Assembly: GCA_041662765.1 (NCBI GenBank)
Contig: JBAZRT010000019.1
Location: 1-14,329, forward strand
From: JAPLXD01 sp041662765
GTDB lineage: Bacteria > Patescibacteriota > Minisyncoccia > Moranbacterales > UBA11712
DNA: 14,329 nucleotides
Direction of reading: 5' to 3'
Shown here: positions 5,513 through 12,356 of the stretch, in pieces
Position numbering within the stretch: position 1 is the first letter of the stretch
How the letters are laid out: every line of letters starts with the position of its first letter
The notes under the pieces: model-generated
Database searches by the model: none
What the model was told of the DNA's origin: nothing
Seen by the model: the letters and a program-made list of their open reading frames with translations, nothing else
Position numbers and translations under genes: made by a program

Positions 5513-6610
5513 ATGTCTTTAATGAATATTTTGCTTGTTTTTCTTGTTCTGATCGTTCTGGCTCTGGCTGGGTTTATTTTGTCTTTGCGCCGAAAAATTG
5601 GCGATTCGCAAAAACAAGGAGCGGATCAGAAAAATATTGATATTATTTCAAATATCACCAATCAGATTCAGCAGCTTTCCCAAAATTTTTCGCAGAACAT
5701 GGGAACAATACAAAAAAGTGTCGATCAGCGGCTGGGCGAGAACACGGATCGATTGGACAATGCCAGCAAATCCTATGCCGAAGTCAGGTCTCAGCTTGCA
5801 AAGCTGGAAGAGCAGACGCAAAAAGTTTTTGAAGCCAGCAAGGATATCTCTTCTTTGCATGACATACTGAACGCACCGAAACTGCGAGGCGTGATGGGGG
5901 AATTTATGCTCGAAAATTTGCTAAGCCAGAAATTGAGCAAGAATCTTTATACTTTGCAATATTCTTTCAAAAGCGGCGAGAAAGTGGATGTGGTCGTGAG
6001 GCTCAAAGATTATCTGATACCCATCGATTCCAAATTTCCGCTGGAAAATTTCCGAAAGATAATCGAAGCGGACGATGACGCGCAAAAAGATGTTCACAAA
6101 AAGCAGTTTTATAGCGATGTCAAAAAACACGTTGATGCCATCGCCCAGAAGTATATTTTGCCGAATGAAGGGACGTCGGATTTTGCTTTCATGTATATAC
6201 CGGCGGAAAATGTCTATTATGAAATTATCAGCCATGATTTTGGCAACAAAAATCTGTTCGACTATGCCAAGGAAAAAGGAGTCATACCCGTGTCGCCGAA
6301 CATATTCAACGCCTATCTTGGAACGATCGTGATGGGACTCAGCGGAATGAAAATCGCCGAAAACGCCAAAGCCATTTTCAAAAACATAAAAAACCTCGAA
6401 CTCTATTTTGGAAAAATCAGAGGAGACTTTCTTTCATTGGGAACGCATATCAAAAACGCCCACAACAAATATGAGCTGACCGACAGGCGAATGGAAAAAT
6501 TTCAAATGGAACTCGAGAAAACGAAGGACAAGGAGCTGGAAGTGGTTTCGGAAAACATTAAATTGCCCGAAGTTAAGATAAATCAAGATGCTGACAAAGT
6601 GGAAGACTAA
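5513..6610 (+). CDS. rmuC: DNA recombination protein RmuC
   Basis: RmuC-family proteins limit DNA rearrangements such as inversions at short inverted repeats and are predicted PD-(D/E)XK nucleases. This one has 365 residues. An N-terminal membrane helix (about 4-26, NILLVFLVLIVLALAGFILSL) anchors it. A coiled coil follows at about 40-118 (QQLSQNF, KSVDQRL, SQLAKLEEQTQKVFEA). The nuclease core shows GVMGEFMLENLLSQ with E130, then GEKVDVVVRL with D159, then YLIPIDSKFPLENF with D172 and K174, the expected E-D-(D)xK order. The family signatures FAFMYIPAENVYYEI and VSPNIFNAYLGTI are also present. The ATG at 5513 is supported by AGGGA at 5500-5504, one of the few plausible ribosome-binding sites in the window. 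The 3' end overlaps the next gene by 23 bases. Confidence 0.95.
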   Translation: MSLMNILLVFLVLIVLALAGFILSLRRKIGDSQKQGADQKNIDIISNITNQIQQLSQNFSQNMGTIQKSVDQRLGENTDRLDNASKSYAEVRSQLAKLEEQTQKVFEASKDISSLHDILNAPKLRGVMGEFMLENLLSQKLSKNLYTLQYSFKSGEKVDVVVRLKDYLIPIDSKFPLENFRKIIEADDDAQKDVHKKQFYSDVKKHVDAIAQKYILPNEGTSDFAFMYIPAENVYYEIISHDFGNKNLFDYAKEKGVIPVSPNIFNAYLGTIVMGLSGMKIAENAKAIFKNIKNLELYFGKIRGDFLSLGTHIKNAHNKYELTDRRMEKFQMELEKTKDKELEVVSENIKLPEVKINQDADKVED

Positions 6611-6980
6611 AATCAGGGAAAAGACCAGGTCATTTTTTTGGCATGGATATTGGACCGACCCGGTGATTTTTTTCTCACTAGTTTTTGCGATTTTTGTGAA
6701 TGCCGGCCTTTGGGTCGCACTTTTTTGGACGGTGACGCCGACGGACATGCCAATAATTCTGCACTACAATATTTATTTCGGCGTGGATGTGATCGGCGGC
6801 TGGAAAAGCCTTTTTTTCATGCCGACGCTGGCGACAGTGCTTCTTTTTCTCAATGCGGTGCTTTCGAGATATTTTTTCTATAAGGAAAAAATGGTGGCCT
6901 ATCTTTTTGCCGGAGCGGCTCTGGTTTTGCAGATTTTGATGGCGGTGGGAGTGATCAGCGCGATAATAATAAATTTTTAG
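6588..6980 (+). CDS. Small three-span membrane protein, DUF1648-like pattern
   Basis: A 130-residue membrane protein of unknown function. A basic N-terminus (LTKWKTKIREKTR) precedes membrane helices at about 25-47, 74-93 and 101-126. Between the first and second helix lies PTDMPIILHYNIYFGVDVIGGWK, which recalls the P-x-x-x-P-x-H-[FY]-N-x-x-G pattern of DUF1648 proteins; the match is loose. It starts inside the end of rmuC (23-base overlap) and ends one base before the GT2 start codon, so it is translationally coupled to both. The position next to a membrane glycosyltransferase suggests an accessory envelope role; this is inference from neighbours only. Confidence 0.85.
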   Translation: MLTKWKTKIREKTRSFFWHGYWTDPVIFFSLVFAIFVNAGLWVALFWTVTPTDMPIILHYNIYFGVDVIGGWKSLFFMPTLATVLLFLNAVLSRYFFYKEKMVAYLFAGAALVLQILMAVGVISAIIINF

Positions 6981-6981
6981 T

Positions 6982-8652
6982 ATGTTCCAATATCCCAATC
7001 CACGCACAACTGATTCACGCGGGCGCCGTCTTCAGCGGTTTCTTGAAGTGATTCCCGGCATTCTCACCTGGTTCACGCTCATCGGGATGTTTGCCTTTTC
7101 CTTTCTTGTCCCGGTCTGGATCGCGGTTTTCATTATCGCTTTCGACATATACTGGCTCTATCGCACAGTGTATATTTCCGCTTATTCGATCCTCGCTTTT
7201 CGAAAAATGAAAAAACACAAGCTGATTGATTGGATGGAAGCCTGCCGTCGCATATCAGATCCTGAAAAGTTTTTGGCGGAATTGAGAGAAAGAATATCTG
7301 GTCTGAAAAACAAAAAGAAATCGAAAATGCAGATTCGCGCGCTTCAAGAGCTTGCAAAAGACGTCAAATCCGTCGCGCCGGGCAAAAAGAAATTCATGGA
7401 CTGGAAAGATGTATACCATGTGATCTTGCTGCCGACGGCAGGAGAAAATCCCGAGATCATTGAGCCGGCCATTCAGGCGGTCACGGATTCGAGTTTTCCC
7501 AATGAGCAATTCATCATTCTTCTGGCAACGGAAGAGCGCGAAGACGCAGAAAAAAGAAACCGCAAGATCAACTATCTCAAGAAAAAATTCGACGGAGTAT
7601 TTTTCGACTTTTTGGCAACAGTTCACAAAGTGGAAGCGGGCGAGATGAAAGCCAAGGCCTCGAACACAACATATGCAGCAAAATATCTCAAGAAATATCT
7701 GGAAGAAAAGAATATTTCTCTCGAGCGGGTGATTCTTTCCAATTTTGACTGCGATACCTGTGCGCATCCGGAATATTTTTCTGCACTAACTTTCAAATAT
7801 ATCACCGAGCCCAATCGTTTGCAGTTTGCCTACCAGCCGCTGCCGATGTACCACAACAATATCTGGGACACAAATGCGTTTGTGAGGATTATCGTCACGG
7901 GTTCGAGTTTTTGGCATATGGTCGAGGCGATGCGGCCGGAACATATGGTCACCTTTTCATCTCATTCGGAAGCTTTCAAAACGATCGTCGATGTCGATTA
8001 TTGGCCGGTGAATGTGATTTCGGAGGATTCGATCATCTATTGGAAATGTTATACTTATTTCAACGGTAATTATAAAGTAAAGCCGATCTATCTGCCTGTT
8101 TCGCTCGACGCGGTGCTGGCGGACACCTATTGGCACACGATTCAAAACCAATACAAGCAAAAAAGGCGCTGGGCGTACGGGATTGAAAATTTTCCGCTCC
8201 TCGCGCGGGCGTTCCTCGCCAACAAAAAAATTCCCTTGCGCAAAAAAGCGAAGCATTTATTCACGATGCTCGAGGGGCATTGGTCGTGGGCGACGAACTC
8301 ATTTGTCATCGTCCTTCTTGGATGGCTGCCGGTGATGATCGGCGGGCCAAAGTTCAACGAGAGCGTTCTTGCTCACAACTTGCCGTATATGACGCGCTAT
8401 TTGATGAATGCCGCGCTGATCGGTCTTGTCGTTTCGATGTTTTTGAGCCTCTTGCTTCTTCCTCCTCGTCCAAAGAGATATTCGCGCAAAAGATATATTT
8501 ATATGTTTCTTCAGTGGTTTTTGGTTCCGATCACGGCGCCGTTTCTTGGAGCTATGCCGGCCGTTGATTCCCAAACTCGCATCTTGTTTGGAAAATACTT
8601 CGGCGAATTCTGGGTGACGGAAAAAGTGCGGAAAGAAGGATTAGTATCCTAG
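6982..8652 (+). CDS. Membrane glycosyltransferase family 2 (processive type)
   Basis: A 556-residue integral membrane GT2 enzyme, likely building or modifying an envelope polysaccharide or lipid-linked glycan from a nucleotide sugar. Two N-terminal membrane helices lie at about 24-42 and 43-68. The cytoplasmic catalytic domain (about 143-400) starts VYHVILLPTAGENPEIIEPAIQAV. It has the D-x-D motif in LSNFDCDT (D256, D258), the acceptor-site acidic pair in VISEDSI (E348, D349), and the processive-type Q-x-x-R-W in YKQKRRWAYG (Q393 to W397). The usual first aspartate after the Rossmann strand is Glu or absent (FIILLATEEREDAE). Further helices at about 438-456, 470-494 and 505-525 complete a cellulose/hyaluronan-synthase-like topology. 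A 60-residue basic segment (about 75-140) between helices and catalytic domain is unusual. The donor sugar cannot be told from sequence. It starts one base after the preceding gene. Confidence 0.9.
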   Translation: MFQYPNPRTTDSRGRRLQRFLEVIPGILTWFTLIGMFAFSFLVPVWIAVFIIAFDIYWLYRTVYISAYSILAFRKMKKHKLIDWMEACRRISDPEKFLAELRERISGLKNKKKSKMQIRALQELAKDVKSVAPGKKKFMDWKDVYHVILLPTAGENPEIIEPAIQAVTDSSFPNEQFIILLATEEREDAEKRNRKINYLKKKFDGVFFDFLATVHKVEAGEMKAKASNTTYAAKYLKKYLEEKNISLERVILSNFDCDTCAHPEYFSALTFKYITEPNRLQFAYQPLPMYHNNIWDTNAFVRIIVTGSSFWHMVEAMRPEHMVTFSSHSEAFKTIVDVDYWPVNVISEDSIIYWKCYTYFNGNYKVKPIYLPVSLDAVLADTYWHTIQNQYKQKRRWAYGIENFPLLARAFLANKKIPLRKKAKHLFTMLEGHWSWATNSFVIVLLGWLPVMIGGPKFNESVLAHNLPYMTRYLMNAALIGLVVSMFLSLLLLPPRPKRYSRKRYIYMFLQWFLVPITAPFLGAMPAVDSQTRILFGKYFGEFWVTEKVRKEGLVS

Positions 8653-8662
8653 AAATAAAATT

Positions 8663-9637
8663 GTGAAATTTATTCTTCCGTTTTTATATTCTTTTTTGAT
8701 CTCGATAATCGCGATTTGGTTTTTACTGCGGGCGGGAAATAGCTCTAAGGTTAAGCCTTCTCCGCTAAGACTTAGCCTTAGAAGGCTCGGCGGGGTGGTT
8801 GTGATCGCGGTTTTTGTTTTGGCGGTTTTGCTCGACCGAAATCTTGTCATCACAAAACCGATTGCGGGGATCCTAGCCGGGGGATTGTTGATTTTGTTTT
8901 TTGGACTTTGGGACGATTTGAAAAATCTGAGCTGGAAGTGGCAATTAGTGTTTCAAATTATTGTCGCAATCATTGCAATTAGCCTTGGTGTTCGAAGCGG
9001 TTTCATAAGCAACCCGTTTGGCGGAGCGGCTATAAGCCTCAACAATCCGGCAATATATCTGATATTCTTTGCTCTATACTTTCTTGTTTTCATGAATGCC
9101 CTCAATTGGCTTGATGGGACGGACGGACTTGCTGGCGGAGTGACTCTGGCGTCGCTCGGGACGATATTTTTTTTGAGTTTCAAGCCGGAAGTCAATCAAC
9201 CGGCCGTGGCGATTCTCTCGGCAATCGCGGGCGGGGCGGTGGCGGGTTTCTTGGTCTTCAATTGGAATCCGGCAAAAATTCTGGCGGGGACGAGCGGAGC
9301 CTGGTTTTTTGGATTTATTTTGGCCAGTTTTTCAATATTCGCCGGGGCAAAAATTGCGACTGTGATGATGGCGGTGTTGATCCCAATACTGGATTTGATC
9401 AGGGTCGTTTGGGAGAGATGGCGATCAGGCCAATCCATATTTCAAAAAGACCACCGGCATTTGCATTATCTGCTTCTCAAGCGAGGTTTCAGTGAGAAAA
9501 AAATATTCTTTCTCTATTTTTTCGCGAGTGTTTTGATCGGAGTGCTGGCGCTCAATTTGAACGCAATCGGAAAATTGAGTACAATGGTAGTGGTCGGAGG
9601 GATATATTTTTATGTTATTTTATTTTATGGAAAATAG
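8663..9637 (+). CDS. MraY/WecA-family polyprenyl-phosphate sugar-phosphate transferase (GT4-type), altered active site
   Basis: A 324-residue polytopic membrane protein of the family that moves a sugar-1-phosphate from a UDP-sugar onto undecaprenyl phosphate, the first step of peptidoglycan, O-antigen or teichoic acid synthesis. Family motifs: FFGLWDD (D84, D85), NALNWLDGTDGLAGG (D151, D154), and the UDP-binding loop KDHRHLHYLLLKRG (H264, H266, H268). The short loop KPSP...RRLGG near residue 31 is the usual first cytoplasmic motif, here widened by LRLSL, which is encoded by a palindrome. The motif normally reading F-M-G-D-x-G-S is ILAGTSGAWFFGF, so the catalytic Asp is replaced by T210. The closest subfamily is WecA/TagO-like rather than MraY, judged from the histidine loop. 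The start is GTG at 8663, ten bases after the GT2 stop; no better start precedes the first helix. Confidence 0.9.
   Translation: MKFILPFLYSFLISIIAIWFLLRAGNSSKVKPSPLRLSLRRLGGVVVIAVFVLAVLLDRNLVITKPIAGILAGGLLILFFGLWDDLKNLSWKWQLVFQIIVAIIAISLGVRSGFISNPFGGAAISLNNPAIYLIFFALYFLVFMNALNWLDGTDGLAGGVTLASLGTIFFLSFKPEVNQPAVAILSAIAGGAVAGFLVFNWNPAKILAGTSGAWFFGFILASFSIFAGAKIATVMMAVLIPILDLIRVVWERWRSGQSIFQKDHRHLHYLLLKRGFSEKKIFFLYFFASVLIGVLALNLNAIGKLSTMVVVGGIYFYVILFYGK
8754..8787. repeat. Nested palindrome inside the MraY/WecA-like gene
   Basis: AGCCTTCT (8754-8761) pairs with AGAAGGCT (8780-8787), and between them CTAAG (8765-8769) pairs with CTTAG (8771-8775). CTAAGG (8745-8750) can also pair with CCTTAG (8776-8781). 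In frame the element encodes residues about 31-42 and widens the KPSP-RRLGG loop. An inserted palindromic element is the simplest reading. Confidence 0.5.
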
Positions 9638-10082
9638 AACCAAAATCAAAGTCTTCGTCGGCGTGATAGGGGTTGCGATCATTGTTATCCTTGCAAATTA
9701 TATTTTCAGCGAGGTCATTTCTGTTCGGGGCAATGTGATTAAGCGTGTCTATATCCGTGATATTTTGGTGAAATCTGAGTTGGTGAAATCTGAGGCAAAG
9801 ATCGAAAAGGGTCTTGCGGGAAGGACAAGTCTTCCCGAAGGACGCGGAATGCTTTTTGAAATGATGGGAGAGAACACTCAACACTTTTGGATGAAGGGCA
9901 TGCGGTTCGCGATTGACATCATTTGGATCGAAAATGGGCGGGTTATCGGGTGCGAGAAAAATATTTTTCCCAACGATCAGCGCATTTTCACTTCCCCCGG
10001 AAATGCGGGATACGTTCTTGAGGTTCCGGAAGGATTTTGCGACAAAAATAAAGTGGAAGTGAATAATGAGGCGAAAATATAA
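9612..10082 (+). CDS. Membrane-anchored DUF192 protein
   Basis: A 156-residue protein with an N-terminal membrane anchor (about 11-33, KIKVFVGVIGVAIIVILANYIF) and a DUF192 domain outside the membrane. Domain signatures are KGLAGRTSLPEGRGMLFEM (about 67-84), HFWMKGMRFAIDIIWIENGRVIGC (about 91-114) and YVLEVPEGFCDKNKVEVNN near the end. DUF192 proteins are small beta-rich proteins of unknown function, common in envelopes. A tandem 15-base duplication gives LVKSELVKSE just before the conserved GLAGR. The start at 9612 is favoured by GGAGGG at 9596-9601, ten bases upstream; an internal ATG at 9627 is the alternative. It overlaps the end of the preceding gene by 26 bases, so the operon runs to here. 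Confidence 0.9.
   Translation: MLFYFMENRTKIKVFVGVIGVAIIVILANYIFSEVISVRGNVIKRVYIRDILVKSELVKSEAKIEKGLAGRTSLPEGRGMLFEMMGENTQHFWMKGMRFAIDIIWIENGRVIGCEKNIFPNDQRIFTSPGNAGYVLEVPEGFCDKNKVEVNNEAKI
9765..9794 (+). repeat. Tandem 15-base duplication in the DUF192 gene
   Basis: TTGGTGAAATCTGAG occurs twice back to back (9765-9779 and 9780-9794) with no mismatch. It keeps frame and encodes LVKSE twice. Perfect identity suggests a recent slippage or duplication event. Confidence 0.85.
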
Positions 10083-10099
10083 GAGCCATTCTGGCTCTT
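10081..10099 (+). terminator. Hairpin at the end of the 4899-10082 operon
   Basis: AAGAGCCA (10081-10088) pairs perfectly with TGGCTCTT (10092-10099) over a TTC loop, starting inside the DUF192 stop codon. The following bases (GAAATTG) are not a T tract, so this is either a weak or atypical terminator or a 3'-end-protecting hairpin. Confidence 0.45.
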
Positions 10100-10199
10100 G
10101 AAATTGCGTCGCTCGTCCGAAATGAAAACAAGTTTTCTTTCAGGTCTCGCTAGCAATTATAACCGACCGACTTGCATAATGAAAAACAATTTGCTAGAC

Positions 10200-10228
10200 T
10201 TTTGAAGACCAAATAATTCGCTTAAAAT
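10200..10228 (+). promoter_or_regulatory. Possible promoter before the 82-residue membrane protein
   Basis: TTTTGA (10200-10205), a 17-base spacer and TAAAAT (10223-10228) end eight bases before the ATG at 10237. Both boxes are weak, but the distance to the ATG repeats the leaderless geometry seen at rnhB and porG. The 137 bases between the hairpin at 10099 and this gene hold no other recognisable gene. Confidence 0.35.
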
Positions 10229-10236
10229 ATCAATAA

Positions 10237-10485
10237 ATGCAAAAACTCAAAATAACCGAAAAAGGAGTCAATTTTCTCCTCATTTTCATTCTTGGCTTTT
10301 TGGTGGGAGTGGCGCTCAAATCCGAAGCGCAAAAAAGGATTACGATTGGATTCAACGATTATCTGGTTCCGAAGTATAAGCAGGATATCAAACTGATGGC
10401 CCCGGTCCCGGCCGCGAGCCAAGGAACGAACGTCGATCAAAATGTGCCAGCGGATGGTCAGGCTCAACCCCCAAGCAATCAATAA
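10237..10485 (+). CDS. Small single-span membrane protein of unknown function
   Basis: An 82-residue protein I do not recognise. A short basic N-terminus (QKLKITEKG) is followed by one membrane helix at about 11-28 (VNFLLIFILGFLVGVAL). The outer part has a lysine-containing segment (SEAQKRITIGFNDYLVPKYKQDIK) and a Pro/Gln/Ala-rich disordered tail (about 51-82, ending PPSNQ). It contains no cysteine. It lies 28 bases upstream of the DsbA-like gene and is probably co-transcribed with it, which hints at a partner or scaffold role on the outer face of the membrane. No domain supports this. Confidence 0.75.
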   Translation: MQKLKITEKGVNFLLIFILGFLVGVALKSEAQKRITIGFNDYLVPKYKQDIKLMAPVPAASQGTNVDQNVPADGQAQPPSNQ

Positions 10486-10513
10486 TTAACTGCCTAATTC
10501 TTACAAAATAATT

Positions 10514-11599
10514 ATGACGGAAGAAAAAAAAGAGGAGGGGAAAATGGAAGAAGAAAAAAGAGAGGTAAAAAGTGAAGAAAATCAGTCAGTTAATCTCAAA
10601 AAGAGAACCAAAAATTATTTATCAATCATTATTCTTCTTGCCGGTCTTTTGGCGGGAAGCGTTTTTGTGGATGTGGCGCAATTCGTGAGCCGGCAGGGAA
10701 TATCTGCGCGGGCAATGAGAGAGCTCGATGTGATTCCATTTGAAAATCGGACGTGGGTTGCCTACAATGAGCCGGTTGTGACGGTTCAAGTTGTCAACGA
10801 CAAGAACTGCAAAGAATGCGATGTCACGGATGCTGTCAAGATGATGAAAAGAGTGATGCCGACATTGCTTGTCAAAGAAGTGCAGTTTGACAGTGAGGAT
10901 GGAAAAGCTTTGGTCGATCAGATGAAGATCAAGAGTCTTCCGGCCTTTGTATTTGATAACAGCGTGACGAAAACGGACATATACACCCAAGCGCAGGATA
11001 TTTTCCAAAAACAGGGCGACAATTATATGATCGATACGGCCCAGATCGGAATTCAGCCGGGAAAATTTCTTACCTTGCCTGAGGTCAGCGATAGTGACGT
11101 TCAATCCGGTCCGAAAGATGCGAAAGTGAAAATGGTGATTTTCAGTGATTTCCAGTGTCCATATTGCAAATCTTTCTATGAACAGGGTGTCAAGAAAGCG
11201 ATGGCTGATTACAAAGACCAGGTGTTGTTTGTCTTCAAAGAAGTGCCGCTTTCCATTCATGACAAGGCGGTGAGTGCGGCCATGGCAGGCGAATGCGCCA
11301 ATGAACAGGGGAAATTTTGGCAAATGGCGGACAAGCTGTACGGAGACCAAGCAACGTGGAGCACAGCCGCAACTTTCAACGCAACGCCTTATGCAACTGC
11401 AATTGGCGTGAATATGGCCCAATTCAACCAGTGTGTGACTTCGAAGAAATACCAGGACAAGATCAATGCCGACAATCAAATGGCACAAGAATTCGGAATT
11501 TCGGGTACGCCGGCTTTCTTCGTGAACGACAAATTCTTCGGCGGAATGGTTCCGTATGACCAGATAAAGGCGGCGATTGACGCGCAATTGGCCAAATAG
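10514..11599 (+). CDS. Membrane-anchored tandem thioredoxin / DsbA-like thiol oxidoreductase
   Basis: A 361-residue protein expected to make, break or isomerise disulfides outside the cytoplasmic membrane. Residues 1-34 are a strikingly charged cytoplasmic tail. A membrane helix spans about 35-57 (YLSIIILLAGLLAGSVFVDVAQF). A first thioredoxin-like domain (about 86-160) has VVTVQVVNDKNCKECDV, giving a CKEC pair (C99, C102), and the cis-proline SLPAF (P143). The second domain (about 195-361) is DsbA/Thioredoxin_4-type: FSDFQCPYCKSF with the CPYC pair (C215, C218), inserted helices with C261 and C307, and cis-proline GTPAFF (P333) followed by DKFFGGMVPYDQIKAAI. Two complete redox centres in one chain suggest internal electron relay. 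No DsbB or VKOR partner is in the window. A terminator follows the stop. Confidence 0.92.
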   Translation: MTEEKKEEGKMEEEKREVKSEENQSVNLKKRTKNYLSIIILLAGLLAGSVFVDVAQFVSRQGISARAMRELDVIPFENRTWVAYNEPVVTVQVVNDKNCKECDVTDAVKMMKRVMPTLLVKEVQFDSEDGKALVDQMKIKSLPAFVFDNSVTKTDIYTQAQDIFQKQGDNYMIDTAQIGIQPGKFLTLPEVSDSDVQSGPKDAKVKMVIFSDFQCPYCKSFYEQGVKKAMADYKDQVLFVFKEVPLSIHDKAVSAAMAGECANEQGKFWQMADKLYGDQATWSTAATFNATPYATAIGVNMAQFNQCVTSKKYQDKINADNQMAQEFGISGTPAFFVNDKFFGGMVPYDQIKAAIDAQLAK

Positions 11600-11617
11600 G
11601 AAAAAATTAGGATTTGC

Positions 11618-11651
11618 AAACTCGGCTTTCTATTGGAAGCCGAGTTTTTTT
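11618..11651 (+). terminator. Rho-independent terminator after the DsbA-like gene
   Basis: AAACTCGGCTT (11618-11628) pairs with AAGCCGAGTTT (11637-11647) over an eight-base loop, and T residues continue to 11651. It is an 11-bp stem, the longest hairpin in the window. The loop and 3' arm carry the -35 box of the por promoter. Confidence 0.92.
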
Positions 11652-11661
11652 GTGCTATAAT
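11633..11661 (+). promoter_or_regulatory. Extended -10 promoter of the por operon
   Basis: TTGGAA (11633-11638), a 17-base spacer and TATAAT (11656-11661), preceded by TGC (an extended -10, TGnTATAAT). The -10 box ends eight bases before the porG ATG, so the transcript would begin at or within a base or two of the start codon and be essentially leaderless. No Shine-Dalgarno sequence is present. Confidence 0.82.
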
Positions 11662-11669
11662 ATTTTTGT

Positions 11670-12239
11670 ATGAAACTCGACAAGAAAATTTTCGAAATAA
11701 TTTTTCACGCGCGGGGAGGGCAGGGTGCGAAAACGGCTGCTGAACTTTTGGCGCAGGCGGCTTTGCTCGAAGGAAAATTTGTGCAGGCGTTTCCTGATTT
11801 TGGCCCGGAAAGGACAGGCGCTCCGATGAAAACATTCGTTCGGATTTCGGACGAACCTATTTTGACGCATGAGCCGGTGGTTGATCCGGACGCGGTGATC
11901 ATGATGGATGAAACGCTTCTTGGGATCGTGGATGTTTCCAAAAATCTCGATGAAAATGAAAATCTGATCGTGAACTCGACAAAAGACCGGGAAACTATTT
12001 CTCAAAAAACGGGATATATCGGAAATATTTTCCCGATTGACGCAACGGGTTTGTCGATGGAAGTGATCGGTGAGCCGCGGCCGAATACGGCGATTTTGGG
12101 AAAATTGGTGAACATTACGGAAGTTGTGAAGCTCGACAGCGTGATCGAAGTTTTCCGGGAGAAATATCTGGAAAAGATCGGACAGGAAAAGACGGAAAAA
12201 AATATTCAAGCGATCGAGAAAGCGTATGATAGTCTTTAA
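11670..12239 (+). CDS. porG: Pyruvate:ferredoxin oxidoreductase gamma subunit
   Basis: The gamma subunit of the four-subunit 2-oxoacid:ferredoxin oxidoreductase (pyruvate + CoA + oxidised ferredoxin to acetyl-CoA + CO2 + reduced ferredoxin; EC 1.2.7.1). It has 189 residues, typical length. The N-terminal signature IIFHARGGQGAKTAAELLAQAALLEGKFVQAFPDFGPERTGAPMKTFVRISDEPI (about 9-63) is the family hallmark; the loop ARGGQG sits where GRGGQG is usual. The central DPDAVIMMDETLLG and the TGLSMEVIGEPRPNTAILGKL segment are also conserved. It opens a por cluster in the order G-D-A-B, as in Thermotoga and many anaerobes. Its substrate is judged to be pyruvate from the alpha subunit, but related branched-chain or 2-oxoglutarate enzymes are possible. 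Confidence 0.93.
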   Translation: MKLDKKIFEIIFHARGGQGAKTAAELLAQAALLEGKFVQAFPDFGPERTGAPMKTFVRISDEPILTHEPVVDPDAVIMMDETLLGIVDVSKNLDENENLIVNSTKDRETISQKTGYIGNIFPIDATGLSMEVIGEPRPNTAILGKLVNITEVVKLDSVIEVFREKYLEKIGQEKTEKNIQAIEKAYDSL

Positions 12240-12247
12240 AATTTTCA

Positions 12248-12356
12248 AATTTTCAATTCACAATTTTCAATCAATGACTCAATTTCTAAATTTTCAATTT
12301 TCAAACATTGAACATTGGGCCATTGAAAATTCATTGTAAATTGATAATTGAAAATT
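12248..12356. repeat. AT-rich inverted repeat cluster in the por operon
   Basis: AATTTTCAAT occurs three times (12248-12257, 12262-12271, 12289-12298). Its reverse complement ATTGAAAATT occurs twice (12322-12331, 12347-12356). Together they can form a long imperfect hairpin between porG and porD. It fills the only gap in the cluster and is too AT-rich and repetitive for coding. Possible roles are a dispersed repeat element, a processing hairpin or a spacing element; no promoter is clear inside it. Confidence 0.65.

Noticed and set aside
10150..10197. Inverted repeat CTAGCAA/TTGCTAG in the gap before the 82-residue gene as a small RNA or operator
   Set aside because: Only 7 bp with a 34-base loop; expected by chance in AT-rich DNA and without promoter or terminator signals of its own.
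10100..10236. tRNA or other RNA gene in the 137-base gap
   Set aside because: No acceptor stem, T-arm motif or CCA-like end could be found on either strand.
10622..11587. Long open frame on the minus strand opposite the DsbA-like gene
   Set aside because: It is antisense to a gene with clear CPYC and cis-proline motifs; the translation is His/Arg-rich and resembles nothing, as expected for a shadow frame.
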